Source: Liolophura sinensis
Taxonomy: Eukaryota; Mollusca; Polyplacophora; Chitonida; Chitonidae
NCBI RefSeq assembly: GCF_032854445.1
Contig: NC_088302.1
Span: 32,025,979-32,089,978 of the forward strand
DNA: 64,000 nucleotides
Direction: 5' to 3'
Shown here in pieces: positions 24,948 to 38,400 of the stretch (positions are counted from its first letter, which is position 1; the number at the start of each line of letters is the position of its first letter). A program made the translations under genes and the position numbers. The notes below the pieces were generated by a model. That model had not been told where the DNA came from and ran no database searches. It saw only the letters and a list, made by a program, of their open reading frames with translations.

Positions 24948-25130
24948 CATTTCACCTAAAGTTAGCATTTTTCAAGTGACACATTATTCGTGATTCTGAT
25001 GGATTTATAGGGTAACCAAAAAGTTTGTTCTGAAGTGTTGGTATCGAAAATATCATTTTAACGCCTTTATGTGCTTGTTAAAGTGCATTTTTGCATACAC
25101 GTGCCAAACTTGTAGTACAATATTAAACAA
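24948..25130 (+). repeat. Dispersed family D, copy 1
   Basis: It resembles 31012-31205: both have ATTTCACCTAAAG, then TAGTATTTTTCAA/TAGCATTTTTCAA, then TGAC.CAT, TATAGGG, AAAAT.ATCATTTT, and end in a TTT.TACATAC segment. The class is unknown. Both copies lie in the inferred 5' intron, in the same orientation. Confidence 0.55.
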
Positions 25131-25268
25131 TGACTGATTACCCTTGTACAGTGTACAGTATTAAGGTACAAAGGAGGCATACTTACATTCAAGCATATGC
25201 GGGTATAAGTATTTAAAAACTGTGTTTGACATAAAATTTCCTCCATGGCAAAGTTACTCAGTACCCTA

Positions 25269-25473
25269 ATTCCTCAACATCTTCACATGAAAGAGCAACT
25301 TTCTGTGCAATTTATGCACATTTTTAATTTGATTTTTTAGGTAAAACTACATTAGTCGGATTGGCCAGTTTCAGGGCTTCAGAAGAAGTACAATTTTATC
25401 GGTCGTCACAGAATAATGCCATCTGAATATGCTTGAATAAACACCTTGCAAACATGCAAAAAGGTTGAAGAAT
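25269..25473. repeat. MITE family M, copy 2
   Basis: A 205-bp element. Its left end ATTCCTCAAC and right end GTTGAAGAAT are inverted repeats, and TA lies on both sides (25267-25268 and 25474-25475). The interior matches the other two copies, including GAGCAACTTTCTGTG, CAGAAGAAGTACAATTTTAT and ACACCTTGCAAACATGC. The TA target duplication suggests a Tc1/mariner-type or related transposase in trans. No protein is encoded. Confidence 0.82.
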
Positions 25474-28408
25474 TACAGTATGCCAGATTCTGGGAGTTCT
25501 GAGTGAAAGGGTTTTGGATTGGCTTTTTTGGGAAGGCATAGGATGATGTCCCTACTGGTAATATCTGAGTATATATGGTACCAACTGCGATGTTTTGTGA
25601 CCTCCTCTAAAAATGCACTCTTTCAGGAGGAAATTCCAGGGCAAATACAATAAGTTATTTAAGCTCTATGTTGTAGTGTTATATAAGCTATATTCTAGCG
25701 ACATGTGTCGTATTATCAATCCATGCCTTGGACACTCCCATGCTTTCATTGCGATAGGAACCCTGACGTGTGGAGTCCGCTTGTTCAGTTTTCTGTTATT
25801 GAAGACTACTTGTCTTACTCCAGTATGGCTGGAAACTGTGTAGTGGTACCCTGGGCTCTCCTGCTTCCTCGACCAATAAACCTGATTAAAGTTGTGTGAT
25901 TTGGACATTCTTGATTATGACATTACTCAACAATGAAATAGTAAATAGATAAAAACACATGAAGTATCAGTACTCATTGTGACTTTCAGGAGAAAGAGAA
26001 TGTGCATTTATTGTTTCAGGTACGTAAGTAAGTTAAAATGCCTTTTCATTTACTTTCTTAAAAAAGCATATCCAGTAAACATGTATGCAGTTTCCCAGTG
26101 CATTATGTTTTCGTGTTCAAAACAGGTTACCTAAAGCTGCTGGCAGAAATAGAAGTTCCTGTGGGTAGGAATAGGTCATGTTAAATTCAAATACTGTGTA
26201 AATGCACGTTATTCAAATTTTGATTTATAAACAAGATCAAAAGATCAAAGCCTTTATTTATGATGAATTGATGTATAACTAGTTTGGGAGAAATCTTCGT
26301 CTGATGGTATTTGAAGTGTAAATTTAAATTGGAATTTTCCTCCAGGATGCCATCAAAGCGGTTTGACCTTGACATAGTGAAGAAAATGTTGCCAATGTGA
26401 AAACAATGTTACACCCAATGATTTATGCATGAACATCTCATGATTCGCCCTAGAGGAAGCTGTACACAAGCACGAGCAAATTTTCTCCCCTGTTAGAATT
26501 TTCTTTATATTATTAATATAACTTAATTAATAGGGTTTTTTTTTTTTGGTTTTTTTTTTTTTTTTTAATTTTTTTGTTTGCATCTCTTATCAAAAACAAG
26601 TTAAATTGTTTTCTTAAAAGCAGATTCTTTGTAGCAGATTGCTATTTACATGTAGCATTGAAGACAGCTTGTTTTCATGCATGTATGTATCTGCAGGAAA
26701 CAGGTTAAACACTACATGCAAACATATGAAGGCAAGCTGAAGTTGCATAAAGACTACAGCTATTGGGTTAAATGCTTCAAGGCTCATGATTCTCTGACAT
26801 TTTTATGCTGTGCACCATTCTCTTTTTTTTTTTTCTCCATCAAATTATATCGAGGACAAATTCTTGGTTTCCTTAACACCTACATCAAGAGAGAGAAACC
26901 TCAGGCCAGTAACAAATTGTTTTGGCGTGGTCGTTTTCCATTTTGGTAGCAGATTGCCTGGCAGAAATATCGTGGATGGAATAACATGACCTGGAATAAG
27001 AACAGGTGTTTATGTAATTTAATATATTATATGTACGTGTAGGAAGACGCCCAAGAGACTTGTTTTCAGATGCCTGTGAGACACTGGCCTCTTATGTGGA
27101 AATCGGGGTTAATAACTGTGCTCCCCTTGATTAATACTGCATGCCCTTCCCATCCCCCCCCCATTCCTAGCATCCATCAAGAGCAGACTGGTGTGCAGGC
27201 CAATACTTGCATATGCACCCACTGAGCTGACGTCAGAAATTTCGTAACATTATTTTCCAGTAGGTATCAGAGTTTGGCATGACCTGGGGGTAGAGTATTT
27301 GTGGAAAACCTGGGGAAAATATGGGAGAAGAAATTCTCTTCGGAAACTAATCAGGAAAAATGCTTCATTACATGTATATGGTTTGGGAGAAATTGGACAT
27401 GAGATTAATATGAATGTGTTTTGTTAATGTGAAAATCTGTATATAACAGGTTAATTCGTATGCAAGGCATGTAGATTGTACAGTAAAAAATGTCTTTGTG
27501 TTGTTTTCCTGCACAAACCAAGATTCCGCTGGTGGACTGTAAGTACCTGAGGCCTATTCCCTTAGCATTCTTTTCGTGCAAATAGAGTTAATAGAAAAGG
27601 CAAGAAATGATATAACCTTAATTATTGTAGAAGAGAAATAGAAAAAGACTTGAACGGCCATTTTGCTCTAATGTGTTTAGTAATTTAGTACAAATGACAT
27701 TTTAATTCTTGTAAGGCCATATGGTATACACTAGTCAGGGTATAGAAACCAGAAACATGATGTCACATCACTCCTACCCTCATGCTCATATGGATAAGAG
27801 CCAAAACACAGTTTGGGTGACATCCATGGAAACGGCTGCTTATAGAAACAACTTACGCCCAATTTATAACATGGTGGTGCTTCTGATATTCTCAATCTGC
27901 TTTGCATAACTTCTTGTGAACTTTTTTTTTTTTTCAGATGCCATGTTAAATGTTATTAAAAACAGTTGCCTAACATTTCCTGCAGGTCACATTGTGTAGT
28001 AAAACGTTTCTTCACTTTTTAGCGATGAACCGGCACTAGCCTTGAAACTGTTCTAATCACTGATTATGTCAGAGATTTTCAGGAATTAAAGAAATCTGAG
28101 ATGTGCAATCTCAGGCTTATGCATTATATCTTAAGAGAGACAAAATGCAGTCAAACTACAACTGTTATAAGAGCAGCCATTGTAATTATCAGCTGTCCTT
28201 TCCAGTAGGCCCTCTGTCTGATTGCTCTGGAGTGTAATTAACCAGAACTCTCAAAACAAGAAACAGCTGGCTAGATGGAGCTGTTGTATTGAAGATTGAA
28301 AATCGGATCAATATGTCTGACATGTACTACATGTATGAGATCACATGTCATATGTCGCGATCGTCTAAATAGGTCTCTTCTATTACCGTAACCCTACAGT
28401 TGAATCTT

Positions 28409-28641
28409 ATTAGCGCAGCGTGATGACCCAGCAGTCTCTCACCAATGTGGTGGCTGTGAGTTCAAGTCCAGCTCATGCTGGCTTCCTCTCCGGCCGTACG
28501 TGGGAAGGTCTGCCAGCAACAGCGGATGGTCATGGGTTTCCCTCGTGCTCTGCCTGGTTTCTACCCACCATAATGCTGGCCGTCGTTGTATAAGTGAAAT
28601 ATTCTTGCACGGCGTAAAACACCAATCAAATAAATAAATAA
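28409..28641 (+). repeat. SINE family B, 5'-truncated
   Basis: It begins in the tRNA-like head (TTAGCGCAGCGTGATGACCC) and runs through the complete body to the tail AAAACACCAATCAAATAAAT. It is a well-preserved copy. Confidence 0.9.
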
Positions 28642-29984
28642 CAAAATTATTTGGGAAATATGACTCACTTGATTTTAATTGTATAAATATCCCATTTTTA
28701 GCAAGAAACAAACAAACTTTTCCCTATTTGTATACATATGTCCCATGAATGTAGGTGCAGTTTTTCTATTTTATTCTTTTCTTTATAATAATGTCCAATC
28801 TCTCCAGATATTTCTTTGTGATCAGCTGTAAGGCATTGTATCAGGGCTGTACAAGAATTGTGGCAATGTTTTGTTTCTTATTACTTGCTGGTAATTTAAG
28901 CCAGTTATGCCGCGTGATAAATGACAGAACAGATTAATTTCTTGGTAATTTCCATTAATTTAAATTGTATTTGAGCCCTTCATCAATACAAACATGAAGA
29001 TACGTACAAGGTAAAAACTTCACTTGAATCTGAAGTTGTTCTTCATTTACAAAAAAAAAACAGCATTTATTGTCATTCTGACTTTCAATTATCTATTTCC
29101 GCTCACCTTGTCACATTTGGTGAGATAAGAGTGTTATAATGTACACAATTTGCAATCGAGATTGAAACCACCTTCTAGCCCCTGTGTGGTCCTTAATATC
29201 AAGCCGTATCAGGCATTTATAACCTGTTCTGTTGAATTTAAACCAGACATCCGTAAATCTTAACTGCAGGTATCGGTCTGTGAAATTATCACTAATAATA
29301 GTAATTGTTATTAAGTTAGACTTCCTCACCTGGTCGTGGTCGAGTGCACTTTGACCAGTGACAGGTGACTTTTACCTGTTTGTTGTCACAGTTGAGAGCA
29401 AAATGTACGCTACATTGAACGCATGCCTCCCTGACTGTCAGCTGGCGGAAGTGTCAATACGTTGAAATGCCACATGGGTTTACGGAAGGTAGGCCAGACT
29501 GGTTTTTGTGCAGATAAACATTTAAGGACACGCACATGTACACTGACAAATTAGCCATTGTGTGTGATTATCTTCCAGAGGGTAAAGCTTCTAAAAATTT
29601 GACTGCAAATATTAAAGCAACTTAGTATCCTCTAAAAATGGCCTCACAGTAGAAAACATTTCTTAGCACCTGTATCACTTGATAAGTGTTAAAATTAGCC
29701 AAGAAGTGGAGATGGTTGTGTCAGGAGTGGGGTACTGTAGGTATTAGATCTGAGCAAATTCACACAGAAGAAGCATAGTGTATTCATTTTAACATGCGTG
29801 GTAGTAGGAAAAATAACAAACCGAAGAAAACTGACATGCACACAGATATGCATGTATTGCTGTATTCTATTTTTTAATACTACAATAGCATCAATAATTA
29901 CCTTCTATTTTATCCAGTGGGAAGGCTTTGGTAATACATGTACGTAGGGGCATTGTGAAAGGATATGTGAAACATTACTGTAAA

Positions 29985-30125
29985 ATGAAGGATGTGGCAT
30001 TAAGGAGAATGAAGAATGATATGCTGAAAAAATGTTCAGTTTTGAGACATATTTTATCTTTCTTAATAACTCGTTTATTATGTGCATATATTCCATTGGA
30101 AATATTAGGAAATATTGTAAAAACA
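29985..30125 (+). repeat. Dispersed family C, copy 3
   Basis: It shares TTTTGAGACATATTTTATCT, TTCTTAATAACTCGTTTATT and ATGTGCATATATTCC with the copies at 7074 and 17114. A CAATGACATTATCAATGA tandem lies directly downstream. Confidence 0.55.
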
Positions 30126-31011
30126 TTATCATTGACTTTATCAATGACATTATCAATGAACATACTAGGAATCCAGGAGCAGCTTAGCGCCCCAATTCGG
30201 CCTCTCCCCCATCACTGCAACAGGCTACTTAATTTTCGGATTGACATCTGGAGCCTTAGGAATTAAGCTATAGGTTAAAGCTATGTTTATGCCACAAGAA
30301 GAAAGCTGAGCAGCTTTATTGTAGTTCTAAATGTTCGGCCATATCATATTCTCTGTATTAAGAAATAAAAACCCAGTGTTTGACTTTCATATATCCCTTA
30401 AGGTGAAAGCTGTTGTTTATTTATCTCCCCCCCCCCCCAAAAGTGAAATAGTCTTTAGAATAATATAAAACCGAGATCAAATAAATCATGAAGTAATTGC
30501 TCTATGCAAATGAAAGCATTAGGCAGAAATAAGCAGCATTTTTTGGAATTGAAAGAGTATTGTATTATTGTACGGACATTTGACACGAAAAAAAAAAAGT
30601 TTTAGCCACTCAGCCTCTGTGGATTTCAACTAATATGAATGATTTTATTCAAGTGCACAGGCACTCTGCATGTGTTTTCTGAATCTAGACATGTAATTAG
30701 CCTCAATGTACTCTCATCTCTTCATTTCAATCAAAGAATCTAATGCGGCTATACTGTATAATTTATACTTGTCTACACAGGCAAACAGCCAGCTAGTCCA
30801 TGTTGTCAATAGAGTTATCCCAGCTAAACTACAGGACATCCTGTTCCTGTGTCATTGTACTGCTGTCATTAAGGTCCAGTAATGTAGTGTGTAGCTCCTC
30901 ACATCCACAAGTAGATAGAAGCATGTGAAGACAGCATTATTACAGATCCTTTGTCTACATCCTTTATGTGCTGTTGGTCAAATGGCCAAGGCTCGCTTGT
31001 AGGTATAATTT

Positions 31012-31205
31012 AAGGTATATTTCACCTAAAGATTAGTATTTTTCAAATGACCCATCTTATAGGGCGACTTTAGGTTTTCATGTAAAGTTGTATTCATTGA
31101 TATTATCACAGTAACTTAATTGTAGGTGTGAAAATTATCATTTTGTACTTTTGCGTGCACCTGAAAATGTATTTATACATACTGAAAATAAAGTGAGCTT
31201 AATAC
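31012..31205 (+). repeat. Dispersed family D, copy 2
   Basis: It matches 24948-25130 in block order and orientation. It lies about 800 bp upstream of coding exon 1. Confidence 0.55.
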
Positions 31206-32014
31206 GTGTAAGCATGTTTTGTGTTATAAAGACTGGAAGTAATTTATGAATATGTACATGTGTGGAGAAAATTATGTCTTTTGGGCGGGGGGAATTGCTC
31301 ATTATTTGACCTTGTTTCTTTGTTTTTGTTTTTCATCTGAAAACAATGTTTTTCAAAACTTGACAAAATGACATCTTCCTGGTTGTGAAGTTTACATCAC
31401 AAAAGCCCGAGACAATCTTGCTTTTCTTGCACATTTTGCCTTCTATAGCTAGTGAGAATATGATTGTTCTTGAAATGAAAGCAGAATGATGTCTTTGTGC
31501 TTAGGTTTTGGCAACTTTATTATTCCAGCTCGCCAGGTATTGTTCATACGTGCATGTATATTAAACTTAAAATGAGGCTTACACCTCGATATTCTGGTAC
31601 AAATATGGCTTTCAAAATTTCCCCCAGCCTGGCCTTTGAACATTGGGGTCACATTGTTCAAATCCTGCTCTCATTGGTTTGATTTGCAGCTACGAGAATT
31701 TATCAGGAGATTAATTACGTACAGTACCTAGTGAATGATTGTGGTTTCCCTGTGGGTTCTAGCTGAAATTCTCAACCCATAAACCTGGCCAACGGCAAAT
31801 GTCAGTGGAAAAATTTTTGTTTTAAATTCTGGGTGGGGTTTAAATTAGGATACATCTACTTGTATCACCAATCAAATGGATGAGTAAATAAATAAATACA
31901 TGACAGAAGGAATGCACACTTTAATTTTTGTTACACTTCAGAACAGCTTCCCCCATAATTTTTCCAGACTGCAGTTTGATTGTCTGTGATTGTATCTGCT
32001 TTCAGATCACTACT

Positions 32015-32489
32015 ATGGACAAAGATGAGAAGTCGGAGCCAGCCCAGCTGGTCCAGATGAAGCGTATCCCTGACATCAGTGAACCTGACCAGGATCCTCC
32101 ATCCAGCCCAAGCTATGAGAACCTAGGCTTCAGCGGGCAGGAAGATCAGGGGATGAGCGCTGACCCACCCCCATATGACAGTCAGTCAAATGGTCAACCT
32201 AACCGTCACACCAGTGCTCCCAATGGTAACACCAAGGCCCCCAACGGTCACACCAAGGCCCCCAATGGTCACTCCAATGGTCCTACCAGCCCCAGCTCTA
32301 AACCACCAGACAGTCAAACGAAGTACTTGTCCCCTGATATCAACATGAGACAGAAGAACGGAGCGACACGCACGCAACATGGAAGCTCTAATAGCAACAA
32401 TCCTGACGAGAACGGCAGTAAATATAATCGCGTTACCAGCACCATCTCCATGAGCAGTCTGAACTTTGATGATGTTGATACAGTTTTGG
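32015..32489 (+). CDS. SLC4A11: SLC4A11-like exon 1 (coding part)
   Basis: Residues 1-158 plus one base. The acceptor CTTTCAG ends at 32005, leaving 9 nt of 5' UTR in this exon. The donor is GTATGT at 32490. The product is hydrophilic and rich in Ser, Pro and Asn, hence probably disordered. It holds a YENL tyrosine motif (34-37), a PPPY motif (51-54) and tandem NGHTKAP-like heptads (about 66-93, encoded by 21-bp repeats at 32210-32293). SLC4A11 N-termini are variable, so lack of conservation here is expected. Confidence 0.88.
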
Positions 32490-35400
32490 GTATGTTGACA
32501 ATCGTCTGCTACAACAATTTTAGCATGGCCTAATGTTTGTTCTCATGAAATGGAAATATTGGGGATGATGACATTTAATTGCAACATAATCGATATTTGG
32601 ACTTAGAACAAGTATGTCATGAAAGAGTAAAGTTGTTGACAGGTACATATAAGAAGGGGAATAGACCTTGCTAATGTTAGTCAGAGTTCCGTATTTAAAC
32701 AGTGTTTTGAGTTGCTTGCTCAGCTATACGTCTCGGTAAGCCGACGACTTGAGATGGAACTGTTATATTGATGGATAAGATGAGAATTTTAGTTTAGGTA
32801 AAGCTTTTATGTAAAGCTTACTAATAAGAAAAGTAAGAATTTAGGCTGAGGCCAGGTTTTAGGTTTCTGTCATTGTTAGGTGATAGTGAGAATTTAGGCT
32901 GAGACCATTGTTAGGTCAAGTGAGAATTTAGGTTGAGGCAAGGTTTTAAGCCGAGATAATTGTTAGGTGAAGTGAGAATTTAGGTTGAGGCAAGGTTTTA
33001 GGCCGAGATAATTGTTAGGTGAAGTGAGAATTTAGGTTGAGGCAAGGTTTCAGGCCGAGATAATTGTTAGGTGAAGTGAGAATTTAGGTTGAGGCAAGGT
33101 TTTAGGCCGAGATCATTGTTAGGTGAAGTGAGAATTTAGGTTGAGGCAAGGTTTTAGGGCGAGATCATTGTTAGGTGAAGTGAGAATTTAGGTTGAGGCA
33201 AGGTTTTAGGCCGAGATCATTGTTAGGTGAAGTAAGAATTTAGCTTGAGGCGAGGTTTTAGGCCGAGATCATTGTTAGATGAAGTGAGAATTTAGGTTGA
33301 GGCAAGGTTTTAGGCTGAGATCATTGTTAGGTGAAGTGAGAATTTAGGTTGAGGCAAGGTTTTAGGTTGAGGCAAGGTTTTAGGGCGAGATCATTGTTAG
33401 GTGAAGTGAGAATTTAGGTTGAGGCAAGGTTTTAGGCCGAGATCATTGTTAGGTGAAGTGAGAATTTAGGTTGAGGCAAGGTTTTAGGCCGAGATCATTG
33501 TTAGGTGAAGTGAGAATTTAGGTTGAGGCAAGGTTTTAGGCCGAGATCATTGTTAGGTGAAGTAAGAATTTAGCTTGAGGCGAGGTTTTAGGCCGAGATC
33601 ATTGTTAGGTGAAGTGAGAATTTAGGTTGAGGCAAGGTTTTAGGCTGAGATCATTGTTAGGTGAAGTGAGAATTTAGGTTGAGATGAAACATTTATGTTT
33701 TAATAGTTCACTGATAGATGAAGATTTGTGTTAAGATGAAGCTTTAATGCTAATTACATATAAAGCGAGGATTGGAGTTGTAGTGAGGGAGCTTGTACAT
33801 GTACTTTTAAGTTCATTGCTGAGAGGTGTTTTTAGATTGTGAGTTGACCTGGCTACAGATGTGTTGACATGAATGGAAGCGTTAAGTTGAAGGGCATTAA
33901 AGTTGACAAAAAATGCAAAGTTGAATAAATTAGTGATGTGTGAGTCAACACTTCAAAATTTTCATCACATTTATTGGCCATAATTTCTGTTTCCCTATCT
34001 AAAACATTTTTTATCCAACTTCTTAGTTTGCAAATCCGTACTTGAATATGAAGTGGACACTATATATGGGTGATTGACAGGTACACAACTGCAGGGACTA
34101 CATCAGGATGTTGTCATTGACTACTGTCAAGTATTAGGATATCTGGCTATGTTTTTACAGTGGAGAACTTAGTCTCAGATGCACCGCTGAAAGAATGTCA
34201 GCGACTGTCAGTTTGTGACTTTTTTTCCCTGTAATGGATCATAGATGACAGCCTTAATCGTTTTTGTTTTTTTTTTTTCTTGTATGTCCTTAGGGCTAGA
34301 ATGGTTATTGTCTGAGAAGAAGAAATGTGTATGGGGCTTATGGAAGGGTGGGGGTGGGGGGACAGATGTGATGAGAGGGGTGAGGCATGCCTCATGCAAC
34401 AATGCTGTCAGATTCTTTTTGATTCTTATCATGTGTTGTTGAACTGGATAAATTACTGATTGGTGCGAGGTACATCTGTTTTTTTTTCACGGGTATTTGA
34501 TAATGAGAATTTTTAATTGGCTATTAGTATATAAACAAAATACTAAATGCTGAGTACATGTACATGTGTAGATGTGACAGATGAGGCTATTGTGGATATG
34601 TGTACATTCTACCCTAAGGGAAATAGACTTTTACAGTTGACTAAACAAAGAGCAGACTTGAAAGTTAATTTTTTGTTATGCTCCATATGCTGGTGGACCC
34701 TTAATCTCTGTTTACCCATCATTGTCAGTGAATTAAATTAAACTGTCCACAGGGTTTGTTTGAACCAGCACTCATTGCCACAACTCTGTATTCATGTCCG
34801 TGTTTACATGTTGTGTTATTAAAAAAGGATTGGGGGCCTCCGTGGCTCAGTTGGTTAACGTGCCAGCACAGCGTGAAAACCCAGGAGCTTCTCACCAATG
34901 TAGACGCTGTGAGTTCAAGTCCAGCTAATGCTGGTTTCCTCTCCGGCCGTACGTGGGAAGGTCTGTCAGCAACCTGCGGATGGTCGTGGGTTTCCCCTGG
35001 GCTCTGCCTGGTTTCCTCCCACCATAATGCTGGCCGCCGTCGTATAAGTGAAATATTCTTGAGTATGGCATAAAACACCAATCAAAATAAATAAATAAAT
35101 AAAAAAGGATTAAGTGACATCTGTTTGCTAGCCATTCAACAAATGATGTCACATTATGGTGTTGCAAGTGTTTAATAAGACTTTATACTAGTAGGTGTAT
35201 AATAATGCTCCAAATATGTATATATCCAGCTCATGCTGGCTTCCTCGCCAGTCATACGTGGGAAGGCTTGCCAACAACCTGGGGATGGTCATGGGTTTCC
35301 TCCGGGCTCTGCCTGGTTTCCTCCCACTCTAATACTGGCTGCCGTCTTATAAGCGAAATATTCAAGACTTTGGCATAAATTATCAATCAACTAAGTAAAT

Positions 35401-38400
35401 AAATAAATGCCTTAGGATTACTTGTTTTAAATATGAAATTTTTGGTCCCCCCAAATTCATCCAAAACTATACACACCACTGCAGTAGGCTTAATTCCATC
35501 TTCCAGCTAATGTATGGTTATGGTACATACATGTGAAAGGTTTTTGTTCAGTTACTATCTGGCTCAAATAAAACTTGTGAATTTCTATCCTGAATATTTT
35601 TTTGGTCTTTCAGATGAAGACATCAATTTGGTTTACTCCAAACATGAGGTAGGTAGATGTGTGATATTTTCCATAGACATACAGATGCACTTATTAGATT
35701 AACTTATTAGATTAACTTATTAGATTAACTTATTAGAAATGATTTTTCCCCAGTATGGATAAGCATGAATGATTGCCCTCTAATATCTGTAGTGTAGCAC
35801 CCTAGTTGTTGGTTCAGTTTCGATTTCAAAATTCCCATCACCAGTCTCGAAAGCCAAGGTTGCCATAAGTAGTTAACAGCAGGGCCATTAATGTTTTCTT
35901 GCATGAAGTTCTTTGAAGGTGAATTGCCTTCCACCATTGTTAACTTTGAACTTGCTCCACAGGTGAAAAGTTTGGACATTTTTATCTTAACGTAACTTTA
36001 ACTTTAAGTGAAAAATTCTTAAGCACACCATTAAACATCAAGCCCCATCAAGACAAAAGCGATCTTAGACTTGAGTCAAAACTTTCATCAATAAATTTGA
36101 TTTATTCCTTTCTGTTATTTTTGCTGAAATTTGTTGGAAAATAATTTACCAAGAATTTATGATGTCAAGCAATATTTTGACCTTTGAAACAGTTTTAAAC
36201 TGACCTAATATTCTGACGGTCAGATTTATGTCATATCCCTGCCAAAGTAGACACGTGTTCTGTAATAAATGGAAAGTCTGCCTTGAAGTCATGGGTGTTT
36301 TATCCACATATGCAAGGGGAAGCATTATTATTTCAATGGTCAAACGGCAATCATCCATGTTCCATACTTGTATGGACCCCATGCACGAGTGTAGTGGAAG
36401 TGAGTAGATTCAAGACAATCGTGCGAATATAAAGCCTAATGCTGTGTGGTGTTGAATGCTTCCCTATAAATAATGCCGCACAACCATCGGCTTTAAATAT
36501 TGGATAGCATAGTTTGTAGAACACAAGCCGAAAAGCAGCATGGTAAGTGTTTGGGGAAGGAAATAGCAAACACATATTTTCACTAGATTGATGTTCTGCT
36601 ATCAATATTTTTATCTTTTTCCTTTTTAAACAAGCGCGCATATTGAAAAATGACATCGTGAGTTGTCATGTACAAGCTGTCAGGAAAGGCTGTCTTTATA
36701 GGTCAGGGTAGGCCTACGCCCTAGTCGGGCCAGCTGGCACGGCGATGTCACCCGTGGTGAGCGCTTCGCGGGAGACTTCTCTGATCTACCCGCTTACTTT
36801 CAATATGTCTCAATTAGCGAGTGTCTATAATTATTGAGAAGGTACAGTAAGTCTAAAATCACTTTGTGATCCCGGGCCAGGCCCCAGTTTCATGAAGCGA
36901 ACTTAATGCTAGGTAGCTTTTAGCTATTAAAGTGCACTTCATATGTCTACCACGTAACTATATAAATAAAGTTTTGAATATCTGGTCATTTCTCTTTTTT
37001 TTCTTTTTTCTTTTTTTTTGTCAAGCAATTACCAAGTAAAGACTTTGGTAAAGAGATTCGTGGAGCTATGGATGTGCAGAAATACCTGAACAACATGGCA
37101 CTGCTGATAGACCTGCAAGAGAGCAGCCCAGATGAGATTGTCAACGCTATCCTACAAAAGATGCTGGACTCCAGCGAGAACAAGAACTGCTTTGACCAGG
37201 CCAGGTCTGCGCTCTTCACCCACGACAGAGGTAACACCCGCTGACTTAACAAAACGTGTGTGATTTCAAGTCCAACTCATGCCACTCCCTCTTTCTTGTA
37301 CGTGGGAAGATCTGCCAGCAGTCTGGGATTGGTCGTAGGTTTCGGTTTCCTCCCACCATAATGCTGCTCCCGTCTTGTAACTATACTCTACTTGGGTTTA
37401 GTGTGTACAACACCAATCAAATAAATAAATCAATAGCACAGATTGGGACTGGGCCTTGGTCTAATGGCAAGAGGCACTTTACTTTCAATCGCTAGGAAAC
37501 ACCAGACGCAGCCTTAGACAAGGAATTTCTAGATTTCCGTGTTCTCAATGATTATGGGGACTAGGGGACTTGCATGTACTTGTGTGACAGTTAGCCCAAT
37601 CCTTTGCATGAAGACCACTTGCTTTCCTCGACTTGGTGTGCATATCGTTATGGTATGTCAATTGTAGGACTGTTCCACAGGAATTTGTTGGTGGTTTATG
37701 CCAGGAAATCTAATTTTCTCCACCCTTGCACCGCCCTTTTTTCAGTATGAAGTTAAGCAACGATAAAATGAATAAATGAAATTGTCCTTAAATTATCTCT
37801 CTCGTAAAGGTGACTGCATGTAGAAAACTGCATTACTGAACATATATCAAGGAACCCCCGTGGCCGAGGGAGTTAGCACGCCAACAGCGCGATGACCCAG
37901 GTAGTAGCTACCCTACTAATGCGGTCACTGTGAGTTCAGTTCCAGCTCATGCTGACTTCCTCTCTGGCAGGTCTTGCAGCAACTTGCGGATGGTTGTGGG
38001 TTTCCTCCCAGCATAATGCAGGCCGCCATCATATAAGTTAGATATTATTGAGTACGGAGTAAAACACCAATCAAATAAATAAATAAATAACACATATCAA
38101 GAAAAACTGTAACTAATATACATGTATCTGGAAACGGTAGCACAAAAATAAATGAGAATTGTGAGAATTTTGCTTCCACTTCCCAACTTTGAAAAAGTAT
38201 AAGGAGAAGGATATGTACATGTGCTATCCATGAATGACTGCATTAAGACTTAAATCTCCAATTATGCACATTAATTAAAATTGTATTGAAATACTTTCTG
38301 CTTTGCTTATCAACTGTAAATATTCCTTACATCTTGTTTGTTTCATTTTTCCAGTTCACCAGTTGAGTAAGACCATCCAGGGTGCAAGTTTCACAGATGG

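Larger units (their letters stand above)
20386..32005 (+). other. Probable 5' intron, no coding exon seen
   Basis: This CpG-poor stretch holds two MITE copies, three SINE-B segments, a 41-bp tandem array, two copies of dispersed family D and one of family C. It ends in a pyrimidine-rich TGTATCTGCTTTCAG acceptor at 32005. I found no open segment with matching splice sites that reads as SLC4 protein, so it is called intron between a 5' exon and coding exon 1. Confidence 0.5.

Noticed and set aside
31928-32005. Upstream ATG at 31928 as the transporter start
   Set aside because: It lies before a good splice acceptor, reads as pyrimidine-rich intron, and the ATG at 32015 has the better start context.
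34725-35081. 118-codon minus-strand and 105-codon plus-strand frames
   Set aside because: Both are translations of a full-length SINE family-B copy.
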